From the NCBI GenBank assembly GCA_947166105.1, contig CAMVCZ010000002.1, positions 119,896 to 183,895 on the forward strand: a stretch of 64,000 nt of DNA, written 5' to 3'. This DNA is from an uncultured Bacteroidales bacterium (GTDB taxonomy: Bacteria > Bacteroidota > Bacteroidia > Bacteroidales > F082). Below, in pieces: positions 1-8,862 of the stretch. Both the position numbers and the translations under genes were made by a program. Every line of letters starts with the position of its first letter. Position 1 is the first letter of the stretch. The notes under the pieces are model-generated. The model saw only the letters and a program-made list of their open reading frames with translations. It was not told the DNA's origin and made no database searches.

Positions 1-2
1 AT

Positions 3-95
3 CTGACCACCATCGGCGGCTTGGAACATGCTTCAGACGGATACAATGACAACAAGAAAGGTCTCCGCCTTGTTCGCAGTGTGAAAGACTTCTGA
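3..95 (+). CDS. C-terminal fragment of an upstream CDS, possibly a FISUMP-type surface protein
   Basis: Open frame from the window edge: LTTIGGLEHASDGYNDNKKGLRLVRSVKDF*; the 'GLRLVRSVKD' ending resembles FISUMP-domain C-termini. Confidence 0.4.
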   Translation: MTTIGGLEHASDGYNDNKKGLRLVRSVKDF

Positions 96-106
96 TTGTC
101 AGACAT

Positions 107-277
107 CTATTTACCCTTCAAAGGGCAGTTTGCTGTGCAATTGGCGCAGCCGCTGCCCTTCTTTTTTTCGTTGTGTTCGCCACAGGAGCATGAGCCTTTG
201 CCACTATGCAAGGCATTTAAGGCCATCACAACTAAGGCAAAGACGACCAACAGCACTATGACGGTAGGCAGATTCAT
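107..277 (-). CDS. FeoB-associated Cys-rich membrane protein
   Basis: MNLPTVIVLLVVFALVVMALNALHSGKGSCSCGEHNEKKKGSGCANCTANCPLKGK: one TM helix plus Cys-rich tail; ATG overlaps the feoB stop. Confidence 0.8.
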   Translation of the reverse strand: MNLPTVIVLLVVFALVVMALNALHSGKGSCSCGEHNEKKKGSGCANCTANCPLKGK

Positions 278-2631
278 GCGATGACGGCGTTGGCGATGAG
301 GTAAGCAAACCAAGCGCAAATCCACGCGACGACGCATTGGAACAGGATGATGAACAGCATCCACTTGGTGCCCAACTCGCGGCGGATGGCGGCCACAGCT
401 GCCACGCAAGGCGTGTAGAGCAGGCAGAAAACGAGCATGGAAATGCTTGTAATTGTGGTGAATAGAGGCATGGCATCAAGCACTTCGAGGGTGGCCACAA
501 CACTTTCCTTGGCCATGAAACCACTCACCAAAGCTGTCACGATTTGCCACTCGCCCAAACCAATTGGACGGAAAATCGGGGCAATCCAGCCAGCCACGCT
601 TGCCAACATGCTACCTTCGCCATTTTCCACCATATTGAAATGGAAATCAAAGGTTTGCAGAAACCAAATCACCAACGAGGCAACGAAAATCACCGTGAAA
701 GCGCGTTGCAGGAAGTCTTTGGTCTTGTCCCAAAGCAAATGGGCGACATTTTTCATTCCAGGCAGGCGGTAATTGGGCAGTTCCATCACGAAGGGCGCGA
801 CATCGCCTTTGTTGCCCATCCACTTGGTAAACAGCGCGGTAACAATGCCGACGATGATGCCCAACAGATACAGGCAAATCAAGACCACGCCTCCGTGATG
901 CGGGAAAAACATGCTCGTAAAGAAGGCGTAAATCGGGATTTTGGCCGAACAACTCATAAAAGGTGTTAGCAAAATCGTGCGCCAACGGTCGTGTGTGGAA
1001 TGTAAGGTGCGCGAGGCCATCACTGCCGGCACGGTGCAACCAAATCCGATGAGCATGGGTACGATGCTATGTCCCGTGAGGCCTAATTTTCTCAAAAAAC
1101 TGTCGCTGACGAAAGCCACACGAGCCATGTAGCCGCTGTCTTCTAAAAGACTGAGAAAGAAGAACAAAAGGATGATGATGGGGACAAAACTAAGCACGCT
1201 GCCCACGCCTCCAAAGATGCCATCGACCACGAGCGATTGCACGGCGGGACTGACATCCCAACTTGCCAAAGCGTTGCCGCATTGCACGGCGAGCCACGAA
1301 ATGCCTTGGTCGAGCCAATCTTGCAAAGGTGCGCCAAGCAGGTCGATGGAGAGGTAGATGATGCCCACCATGACGAGGATGAAAATCGGGATGGCCGTCC
1401 ATTTGCCGGTCAGGTATTTGTCGATGCGGCGGCTGCGTTGGTATTCCTTGCTTTCCTTGGGTTTCACCACGGTTTTCTCACAAAGCTTCTTGATGAAGGC
1501 GAAACGCATTTCGGCCATGGCAGCAGCGCGGTCGAGGCCGCGTTCCTCTTCCATCTGTACGATGAGGTGTTCAAGCGTTTCCTTCTCATTTTGAGAGAGT
1601 TGCAAGGCTTCAAGGACGATGTTGTCGCCTTCCACGAGTTTGGAGGCGGCGAAGCGCACGGGGATGTCGGCGCGTAGGGCATGGTCCTCAATGAGGTGCA
1701 TGATGCTATGCAAACAGCGATGCACCGCGCCGCCGTGGTCGTCCTTGTCGCAAAAGTCCTGACGCACTGGGGCTTCTTGGTACTTCGCCACATGGATGGC
1801 GTGGTCGACGAGTTCGGAAACACCTTCGTTTTTGGCCGCCGAAATGGGCACCACGGGCAAGCCCAAGATTTGCTCCATTTCGTTCACGAGGATGCTGCCA
1901 CCGTTGTTGCGCACCTCGTCCATCATATTGAGGGCCAACACCATAGGCGTTCCCAATTCCATCAGTTGCATGGTCAGGTAAAGGTTGCGCTCGATATTGT
2001 TGGCATCCACTATGTTGATGATGCCTTTGGGTTTCTCTTTTAAAATGAACTCGCGCGAAACTATCTCTTCCGAGGTGTAAGGCGAGAGCGAATAAATCCC
2101 CGGCAGGTCAGTGACTGAGGTTTCGGGGTGCCCTTTAATCACGCCGTCCTTTCGGTCGACGGTCACCCCAGGGAAGTTGCCCACATGCTGGTTCGCGCCC
2201 GTCAACTGATTGAAGAGGGTGGTCTTGCCACAGTTTTGTTGTCCCGCAAGGGCAAAGGTCAGTTGGGTACCTTTGGGCAGTGGTGTTTCGTGGGTCTTGT
2301 CGTGGTAGATGCCTTCCTCGCCGAGGCCGGGGTGGGCATTGTGGTCGTGCAAGGCCGTGTCGTAGAGTTTGTTAGGATCAAGTTTGTCGATTTTTTTCTC
2401 ATCTGCGCAAGGCTCCACCCCAATCAACTTGGCGTCGTTCTTGCGCAAGGTGAGAGAATAGCCGTGGATGAGTACTTCCATCGGGTCGCCCAAGGGGGCG
2501 TATTTCACTAATTTGATGATGGCTTCGGGAATCACGCCCATGTCGAGGAAGTGCTGTCGGCGTTGGCCTTCGCCGCCCACGTTCTTGATGACGGCGGATT
2601 GCCCAATTTCCAATTTATCAAGTGTTATCAT
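274..2631 (-). CDS. feoB: Ferrous iron transporter, FeoA-FeoB fusion
   Basis: N-terminal FeoA-like domain (MITLDKLEIGQSAVIKNVGGEGQRRQHFLDMGV), then G domain (GQQNCGKTTLFNQLTGANQHVGNFPGVTVD) and FeoB permease with Gate motifs. Start set at M8 of the track ORF because a -7 box lies at 2652-2659. Confidence 0.95.
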   Translation of the reverse strand: MITLDKLEIGQSAVIKNVGGEGQRRQHFLDMGVIPEAIIKLVKYAPLGDPMEVLIHGYSLTLRKNDAKLIGVEPCADEKKIDKLDPNKLYDTALHDHNAHPGLGEEGIYHDKTHETPLPKGTQLTFALAGQQNCGKTTLFNQLTGANQHVGNFPGVTVDRKDGVIKGHPETSVTDLPGIYSLSPYTSEEIVSREFILKEKPKGIINIVDANNIERNLYLTMQLMELGTPMVLALNMMDEVRNNGGSILVNEMEQILGLPVVPISAAKNEGVSELVDHAIHVAKYQEAPVRQDFCDKDDHGGAVHRCLHSIMHLIEDHALRADIPVRFAASKLVEGDNIVLEALQLSQNEKETLEHLIVQMEEERGLDRAAAMAEMRFAFIKKLCEKTVVKPKESKEYQRSRRIDKYLTGKWTAIPIFILVMVGIIYLSIDLLGAPLQDWLDQGISWLAVQCGNALASWDVSPAVQSLVVDGIFGGVGSVLSFVPIIILLFFFLSLLEDSGYMARVAFVSDSFLRKLGLTGHSIVPMLIGFGCTVPAVMASRTLHSTHDRWRTILLTPFMSCSAKIPIYAFFTSMFFPHHGGVVLICLYLLGIIVGIVTALFTKWMGNKGDVAPFVMELPNYRLPGMKNVAHLLWDKTKDFLQRAFTVIFVASLVIWFLQTFDFHFNMVENGEGSMLASVAGWIAPIFRPIGLGEWQIVTALVSGFMAKESVVATLEVLDAMPLFTTITSISMLVFCLLYTPCVAAVAAIRRELGTKWMLFIILFQCVVAWICAWFAYLIANAVIA

Positions 2632-2651
2632 TTTCGCTTCATTTGAAGCCA

Positions 2652-2659
2652 CAAAATTA
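2652..2659 (-). promoter_or_regulatory. Bacteroidetes-type -7 box (TAATTTTG) for feoB
   Basis: Reverse complement of CAAAATTA matches TAnnTTTG just upstream of the feoB start. Confidence 0.5.
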
Positions 2660-2746
2660 CGAATAACTTTGATGTCGTTTCATCCTTATTTGTGGTGCTT
2701 TTTTGGAGAGGGAATCATTATTATTAGGGAAGGAGGGATAATAACT

Positions 2747-2792
2747 GAAACCTGCTGAAACGCGATTTGAAAATCCTGTTTCAGCAGGTTTC
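2747..2792. terminator. Perfect 15-bp inverted repeat between the 509-aa gene and feoB; probable terminator
   Basis: GAAACCTGCTGAAAC ... GTTTCAGCAGGTTTC with 16-nt loop, just past the stop at 2804; no strong T-run. Confidence 0.5.
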
Positions 2793-2803
2793 AATTCCGA
2801 AAT

Positions 2804-4333
2804 TTACTTGAGCGTGGGGTTGAGAAAAACCATTTCGGGCGCGTTTCTCGTAATGTAGCGCACGGTCACTTCGGGGTTCTTGCCCTTTTCCGCTTTGGTC
2901 TCGCAAGTGAACGACACTTCGGAACGGCCTTCGTCCAAAAAGGAAACACCTTGCACTTGAACTTCTTCTATCTTGTTGAAATTCAAGTCGGTGATGTAAG
3001 CAGTGCCATCGAAGTCGTAAATGAGATATTGTCCGGCTTTAAGTGTGCAAGGAAAATATAAGATGCCGTTGGGTGTCCTGAAATTCAGTTCGTTGATGCT
3101 GCCTTTGCCTTCAACGGCGATTTGCAAGGCAAAACGATTGGCATAAGGATTGTTCCACTCCCATTTGTCGTCCTTTAAATTGCAGAAATAGCGACGCGAA
3201 ATATGTTGAGTATAAAGAAGATAGGTACTGTCATCCGCTTTTTCCAAATGCCAATTGCCGTAAGGGTCTTTGAATTGTTCCTTTTGCTCCTCTGTGAAGG
3301 CATTGGCCAAACGCAATGATTCCCAAAGGTTTATGATATTCAGCATTTTGTCCGTCAAGCCGTGTTTGCGCATAGTTTCGGCACAGAAATCGAGGCCGAA
3401 ACCCGCATCAAAGGCGGCGGCTTTGCTAAGGAACCATTCCAATTCCTCAGTCGTAGTGGCTTTGCGATTCTTGTCGGCCAAAAGTATTTTGAAGTTGCCT
3501 ATCATCCACGCCATCAGATTGTTGCAGTAGAAATTTTGTTTTTCGTTCAGTGTTTCCACGATTTTGGTGCGCATCGTTTCGTTCCAAAGTTGGTTTTCAT
3601 TGACGCGGCTCAGATAAGGCCACGAAGCAGGGGTGAGCAGGTCGGCTTGCAATAGCTTGTCAGGATTGTATTTGTGCATCGTGTCGAGGAAATGGCCGAT
3701 GGCCTCATCGCCTTGTTCATTGTAGGCGTAACTCTTCAAATCATTAAAAATCAGTAAGGTGTAATCGGTTTTTGCACATTCTTGGGCTGCGGTTTGTGCC
3801 ATTTTGTCTTGCAGTTCGAAGTCAGGGAGGAGGGTGCGCTCAGGCGTGTCCCAAAGTTTGTAGACGGTGGCGTTTTTGTCGTGTGCGGTGGCTTTTGTCC
3901 CGTATGCACCACGGACGCAATGATACAAAAGGTGGATGTTGCCCGTCGTTTCCATCGTGCGGTAGGTGATAAGTTCGTCATCAATTTGAAGCACATTGAT
4001 AGTTGAGGGAATGTCGAAAAGTTCGGAACGGTAAACCGCGAACTCGTCTTGTGTCTCATTCATAGGGAGTTGTAGCCGTAAAACACCTTGTTTAAGGATG
4101 TGCTCCGAAGGCCTTGGCCCGACGAGTTTGCTATCGGTCGGGATGCGATTTGCTAATACAGAAAAGCCCAAATCCAAGCCTGCTTGACGGCATTTTTCCT
4201 TCAGAAATGCCGTGTCTTTCGGGTTGCAATCGGCTATCAGATAAGACTTCGTGCTTCTCGTAACCAAAGGCTCTTGCGCAAACGAAACTATCACTTCCAA
4301 CAGCAGCAAAACGATGGCTAAAGTCCTTTTCAT
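2804..4333 (-). CDS. Secreted protein of unknown function (509 aa)
   Basis: Signal peptide MKRTLAIVLLLLEVIVSFAQ; overlaps the dgt stop; no family recognised. Confidence 0.7.
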   Translation of the reverse strand: MKRTLAIVLLLLEVIVSFAQEPLVTRSTKSYLIADCNPKDTAFLKEKCRQAGLDLGFSVLANRIPTDSKLVGPRPSEHILKQGVLRLQLPMNETQDEFAVYRSELFDIPSTINVLQIDDELITYRTMETTGNIHLLYHCVRGAYGTKATAHDKNATVYKLWDTPERTLLPDFELQDKMAQTAAQECAKTDYTLLIFNDLKSYAYNEQGDEAIGHFLDTMHKYNPDKLLQADLLTPASWPYLSRVNENQLWNETMRTKIVETLNEKQNFYCNNLMAWMIGNFKILLADKNRKATTTEELEWFLSKAAAFDAGFGLDFCAETMRKHGLTDKMLNIINLWESLRLANAFTEEQKEQFKDPYGNWHLEKADDSTYLLYTQHISRRYFCNLKDDKWEWNNPYANRFALQIAVEGKGSINELNFRTPNGILYFPCTLKAGQYLIYDFDGTAYITDLNFNKIEEVQVQGVSFLDEGRSEVSFTCETKAEKGKNPEVTVRYITRNAPEMVFLNPTLK

Positions 4334-5646
4334 CAGTCGATTCCTCTCAGGTCTTTGTAAAGTTTCACGGCGTAAAGGTCGGTCATGTTGGAGATGAAAT
4401 CGATGACGGACTGGAGCTTGGAATAGGTGTCGTCTGTCGTTGCCTTGAATTGCTCTGGGATAAGCGAGAGCAGTTTCTTGTTATAAGGTGTGTCGGGGTT
4501 CAAGACTGCATCGGTGAAGCCCTCCAAAAGCGTCCCAATGACATTGAAACCTGTCAGTTCGATTTTCACCACGGAAGGATGGCGGTAGATGTGCTTCACC
4601 GAGGCATCGCGACAGAAGTCGATAGCATTTTTCTCGAAATCAGGCAAATGCGAAATCAAACTCTTTTCAAACTTGCCTTCCATGATGGCTTCGTAGTTTT
4701 TAACGAAAATGTCGCTTGCGCAATTCACCAATTTGTTGATGAGCATGGCGCGTAGGAAGGCCATACGCTCGTTTACATCACTTACTTCATTGTAAGCCAA
4801 TTCTTTATGCTTGTAGAAATCCTTGTCTTTTTCTGCATCGAAGAAGCTGAGGAAGCAGCTTTCGATGGCTTCGGTGCTGATAATGCCGCGCTTGTGGGCG
4901 TCTTCCATGTCGATGACGAGATAGCAGATGTCGTCGGCAGCCTCCATCATGTATGACAGGGGATGACGGGCATAAACCAAATGCTCCGCATCGATTTTCG
5001 GGATGCCGCACTCATTCACAACTTCCTTAAAATCAAGGATTTCAGAATAGAACACATTGTATTTCTTGCGGTTGCCTTTGTTGAAGGAAGGGTAGGGGTA
5101 TTTTAATAAAGTGGCCAAAGTCGCGGCGGTGAGGGAGAAGCCTCCGGCACGTCGTCCCGTGAACTGATGCGTCAATTGCCTGAAAGCATTGGCGTTGCCC
5201 TCAAAGGCGATGAGGTCGCTCCATTGTTCAGGCAAAACTTTGTCTTTCAGTTCTTTGCCTTTTCCATCCTTGAAGAAGCTGCTGATGGCGTCCTCGCCTG
5301 AATGACCGAAAGGCGGGTTGCCCAAATCGTGTGCAAGGCAAGCCGAGGCCACGATGGTTTCGATGTCGGACTGGTGCTCTTTCAGTTCAGGGTGCTTTTG
5401 GGCCAGTTTTTCCACGGTTCGGCAGGCGATGGAACGACCCACGCTGGCCACTTCGAGGCTGTGTGTCAGGCGGTTGTGAACCATCTGCGCGCCCGGCAAG
5501 GGAAATACCTGTGTCTTGTTTTGCAGCCTTCTGAACGGGCTACTAAAGATGATGCGGTCGTAGTCGCGCTGGAAACTGCTGCGGATGTCGGCACTCTTTT
5601 GCGGTTGCGCATAACGTTTGTTGGAGAGGAGTTCGGTCCAGTTCAT
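4333..5646 (-). CDS. dgt: Deoxyguanosinetriphosphate triphosphohydrolase-like protein
   Basis: RDYDRIIFSSPFRRLQNKTQVFPLP and HD motif CLAHDLGNPPFGHSGEDAI. Confidence 0.92.
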   Translation of the reverse strand: MNWTELLSNKRYAQPQKSADIRSSFQRDYDRIIFSSPFRRLQNKTQVFPLPGAQMVHNRLTHSLEVASVGRSIACRTVEKLAQKHPELKEHQSDIETIVASACLAHDLGNPPFGHSGEDAISSFFKDGKGKELKDKVLPEQWSDLIAFEGNANAFRQLTHQFTGRRAGGFSLTAATLATLLKYPYPSFNKGNRKKYNVFYSEILDFKEVVNECGIPKIDAEHLVYARHPLSYMMEAADDICYLVIDMEDAHKRGIISTEAIESCFLSFFDAEKDKDFYKHKELAYNEVSDVNERMAFLRAMLINKLVNCASDIFVKNYEAIMEGKFEKSLISHLPDFEKNAIDFCRDASVKHIYRHPSVVKIELTGFNVIGTLLEGFTDAVLNPDTPYNKKLLSLIPEQFKATTDDTYSKLQSVIDFISNMTDLYAVKLYKDLRGID

Positions 5647-5654
5647 GGGGGTAA

Positions 5655-6797
5655 TTATTGAAAACGAATTGGAGCGTAATACCGAAATAAGAACTGAGTG
5701 AACCCGCGTTCCACCTCGCCATTGGGGAAGCCCAAGACATAAGAGTTAAAGCGAGGGCTGTAGTCTTTTATGGTCAGGTAACCGCTTTGGTAAAGCAACG
5801 GCAACGGGTTTTGGTCGATGGAGTCGAGGCTGCCCAAGAGGTCGGCAGTGACTTCCTCGCGGGTCATGTTCTCCAATTCGTAGTTGTTTTGTTTCAGGGT
5901 TTCCACGAGGAATGTTGGGGTGCCGGTCTCGAACCAATAGTCCTTGAAACGTTGCTTGCTGAGCGCATTTATCAAGCTGAAAGGATTGTACATCCCTACC
6001 GATTCTTCGTTGAAATGATAACCATCGTAGTTCTCTTTCAATTTGGCGTAACACTCTTCCTTGGTCATGTGGTTGGCTTCGGCCATTTTCCCTACTTCTT
6101 CGTCTAAATTATCCCTGATCTCCTTTTCGGTGATGCCGCAGATTTCAGCATAGCGATAGTCCAAAGTGAGGTCCTCCAAGTTGTTCAAGTCGCTGAAAAC
6201 ACTGACTTTGGAGAATTTCGTCACGCCAGTAAAAAACGCCATCTGGAGATAGCCGTCCATCGTTTTGGCCACGCCATACACGGATTTCAGCATGGCTCGG
6301 TATTCGTCTTGAAGTTCCTTGTTGCCAATGGCTTGCAAGAGCGGCTTGTCGTACTCGTCCACAAGGATGACAACTTTTTGTCCCGTCTGTTCGTATGCAC
6401 GCTGAATGAGAGCCACAAAACGGTCGGCAGGGGTTTTGTCGCCTTCGGTTTTGCCGTAGATTCTTTCCCACTGCCTCAGATGCCTGTCCAAAATGGAAAG
6501 AAGTCCTTCCGGTGCAGTATATTGTTCTGCATTCAAATCCAAATGCAGCACAGGATAAACCTTCCAATCCTTTTCCAACCGCTCCAAGGCCAGCCCTTTG
6601 AAGAGTTCTTTTTTGCCTAAATAGTAGGCTTCGAGGGTGGAAAGAAACAGGCTCTTCCCGAAGCGGCGAGGGCGGCTGAGGAAATAGTAGCCTTCCTTTG
6701 AGACGAGTTGGTAGACAAAAGCCGTCTTGTCCACATAAAGGAACCCGCTCTCGCGGAGTTTCTGGAAGTTCTGTATGCCGATAGGATATTTGGTCAT
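5655..6797 (-). CDS. AAA-ATPase-like protein (PF09820 type), C-terminally truncated, lacking the PD-(D/E)XK-like domain
   Basis: MTKYPIGIQNFQKLRESGFLYVDKTAFVYQL...SRPRRFGKSLFLSTLEAYY; close paralogue of 56296-57846 but ends at YYAPIRFQ*, 136 aa shorter. Confidence 0.88.
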   Translation of the reverse strand: MTKYPIGIQNFQKLRESGFLYVDKTAFVYQLVSKEGYYFLSRPRRFGKSLFLSTLEAYYLGKKELFKGLALERLEKDWKVYPVLHLDLNAEQYTAPEGLLSILDRHLRQWERIYGKTEGDKTPADRFVALIQRAYEQTGQKVVILVDEYDKPLLQAIGNKELQDEYRAMLKSVYGVAKTMDGYLQMAFFTGVTKFSKVSVFSDLNNLEDLTLDYRYAEICGITEKEIRDNLDEEVGKMAEANHMTKEECYAKLKENYDGYHFNEESVGMYNPFSLINALSKQRFKDYWFETGTPTFLVETLKQNNYELENMTREEVTADLLGSLDSIDQNPLPLLYQSGYLTIKDYSPRFNSYVLGFPNGEVERGFTQFLFRYYAPIRFQ

Positions 6798-6823
6798 AGC
6801 ACCCTAATCTTTTATTCTGTCCG

Positions 6824-6831
6824 CAAAATTA
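6824..6831 (-). promoter_or_regulatory. -7 box (TAATTTTG) for the truncated AAA-ATPase gene
   Basis: CAAAATTA on + strand, just upstream of the start at 6797. Confidence 0.5.
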
Positions 6832-6846
6832 CAAAAAAACAATAAA

Positions 6847-6879
6847 TTTGACAGGTTGGTTTGTTTTTTCTTATTTTTG
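6847..6879 (+). promoter_or_regulatory. Bacteroidetes promoter for the collar operon (TTTG-N21-TATTTTTG)
   Basis: TTTG 6847-6850 and TAttTTTG 6872-6879 upstream of the ATG at 6989. Confidence 0.5.
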
Positions 6880-6988
6880 CCCCCGAATTAACGAAATAAA
6901 AGTCTAACCATTCTGACTTCCAAATGATAAAATCTCCTTCCAAACACTATAAAGAAATATAATGGCAAATCTTAAAATACCAAACAAA

Positions 6989-7918
6989 ATGAAAAAACTA
7001 TTCCTTATTATCGCATTCATGGCGGCCGTTGCCACCAATGCGCAAAACAGTGGCCTTGGATTCAATTACCAAGCCGTAGTAAGAAACGCAAACGGTGTGT
7101 TGCTTGCCGACACCGATGTAAACCTTCGCGTGTCCTTATACCCGGGACAAAACGCGAGTTCACCAACCTGGGTTGAAACCCATTCTTCTCACACCGACTT
7201 CTCAGGTTGTTTCGGTATCTCCGTAGGAAAGGGCGAGCGCGACAACAACAGCCTTGTTGCCGAATATGCTGACGTGAATTTCGCAGCAGTCTATTATTGG
7301 ATGAAAATCGAAATCCTTGAAGGCGACTCTTATCGTGAAGTCAGTTATTCCCAACTGCCCAGTTCACCTTATTCCGAAGTTTCACACAATGCCATCCTTT
7401 TCCCCGCAGGGGTGATTGTTCCTTTCGCTGGCGAAGTGGAGCAAATTCCTGTGGGTTGGATGCTATGCGATGGTTCCCAAATTAGCCGTTCAGAATATGC
7501 CAATTTGTATAACGCCATTGGTGTTTGCTGGGGAGTTGGAGATGGATTAACGACATTCAATCTTCCTGACTTGCGAGGCTTGTTTCTCCGTGGTGTTTCA
7601 GGCGATTCGGAGAATGACCCCGATGCAGAGGACAGAGTCGTATTAAATGATTATGGTGGAAATACAGGCAATAATGTGGGAAGCTACCAAGGTGATGCCA
7701 TAAGAAATATTACGGGAACAACTTATATAGGTGCAGAATTTGGGCTAAATTGGCAGTCCCAAACAACTGGAGCATTTTCCAAAGAAGCTTTTGGACAAGG
7801 AAATAATGGAAATTCAAATCAGGGAATTAGACTTTCTTTTGATGCATCTCGCGTTATCCCCGTCGGTGGCGACAATCGTCCAAAAAACGCATACGTGAAT
7901 TACATCATTAAATACTAA
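6989..7918 (+). CDS. Secreted protein with C-terminal phage tail-collar domain (paralogue 1)
   Basis: Signal peptide MKKLFLIIAFMAAVATNAQ; FNYQAVVRNANGVLL N-domain; collar motif GWMLCDGSQISRSEYANLYNAIG..TTFNLPDLRGLFLRG. Start set at M10 of the track ORF. Confidence 0.85.
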   Translation: MKKLFLIIAFMAAVATNAQNSGLGFNYQAVVRNANGVLLADTDVNLRVSLYPGQNASSPTWVETHSSHTDFSGCFGISVGKGERDNNSLVAEYADVNFAAVYYWMKIEILEGDSYREVSYSQLPSSPYSEVSHNAILFPAGVIVPFAGEVEQIPVGWMLCDGSQISRSEYANLYNAIGVCWGVGDGLTTFNLPDLRGLFLRGVSGDSENDPDAEDRVVLNDYGGNTGNNVGSYQGDAIRNITGTTYIGAEFGLNWQSQTTGAFSKEAFGQGNNGNSNQGIRLSFDASRVIPVGGDNRPKNAYVNYIIKY

Positions 7919-7924
7919 ATCATT

Positions 7925-8857
7925 ATGAAAAAGTTTTTATTCGTCTTTGCATTGATGGTGGCCATTGCTTCCAATGCACAAAACAGTGGTCTTGGATTCA
8001 ATTACCAGGCCGTAGTAAGAAATGCAAACGGTGTGTTGCTTGCCAACACTGATGTAAACCTGCGTGTGTCCTTATATCCAGGACAGGAAGCAACCACTCC
8101 AACTTGGGTTGAAACCCACAATGTACACACCGACATTTCGGGAAGTTTCGGTATCAATGTGGGAAGCGGAAATCGCGATGCAAGTAGCATTGTCAGCAAT
8201 TATTCAGATGTCAATTTTGCTGCTATCTATTACTGGCTAAAAATCGAAATCTCTGAAGGCGACACTTATCGTGAAGTCAGTTTCTCGCGACTGCCAAGTT
8301 CGCCATACGCAGAGGTGGCCTATAATGCTACTTTGTATCCTGCTGGCATGATTTCTCCTTTTGCAGGTCCAGTCGAAAACATTCCATATGGTTGGATGCT
8401 TTGCGATGGCTCCGAAATTAGCCGTTCAGAATATGCCAATTTGTACAATGCCATTGGGGTTTGCTGGGGCATAGGTGATGGTTCCACTACTTTCAATCTT
8501 CCCGATTTGAGAGGTATGTTCCTTCGTGGTGTCTCAGGCGATTCTGGAAACGATGAAGATGCCGACGGTAGAATCGTTTTGAACGATAATGGAGGCAACA
8601 CAGGAAATCAAGTTGGTAGTTATCAAATTGATGCTATTAGGAATATTACTGGTAGTTTTGGTTTAGAAGATTGTTGGTGCGGTGAGGGAACTGATGCATT
8701 CAGAAGGATTAACTCACAAGGTAGCCATGGTAATTGGTGGGAAAGTTATGGTGCAAACCGTAAAGCAACGTATGAATTTGATGCTTCCCGTGTGGTATCT
8801 GTCGGTAGCGACAACCGTCCGAAAAACGTTTATGTAAACTACATTATCAAATACTAA
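7925..8857 (+). CDS. Secreted protein with C-terminal phage tail-collar domain (paralogue 2)
   Basis: MKKFLFVFALMVAIASNAQNSGLGFNYQAVVRNANGVLL...GWMLCDGSEISRSEYANLYNAIG..TTFNLPDLRGMFLRG; 6 nt after paralogue 1. Confidence 0.88.
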   Translation: MKKFLFVFALMVAIASNAQNSGLGFNYQAVVRNANGVLLANTDVNLRVSLYPGQEATTPTWVETHNVHTDISGSFGINVGSGNRDASSIVSNYSDVNFAAIYYWLKIEISEGDTYREVSFSRLPSSPYAEVAYNATLYPAGMISPFAGPVENIPYGWMLCDGSEISRSEYANLYNAIGVCWGIGDGSTTFNLPDLRGMFLRGVSGDSGNDEDADGRIVLNDNGGNTGNQVGSYQIDAIRNITGSFGLEDCWCGEGTDAFRRINSQGSHGNWWESYGANRKATYEFDASRVVSVGSDNRPKNVYVNYIIKY

Positions 8858-8862
8858 CAGCT

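Noticed and set aside
6989-8857. Collar-domain genes considered as part of a prophage
   Set aside because: Both have signal peptides and no capsid, portal, terminase, integrase or lysis genes are nearby.
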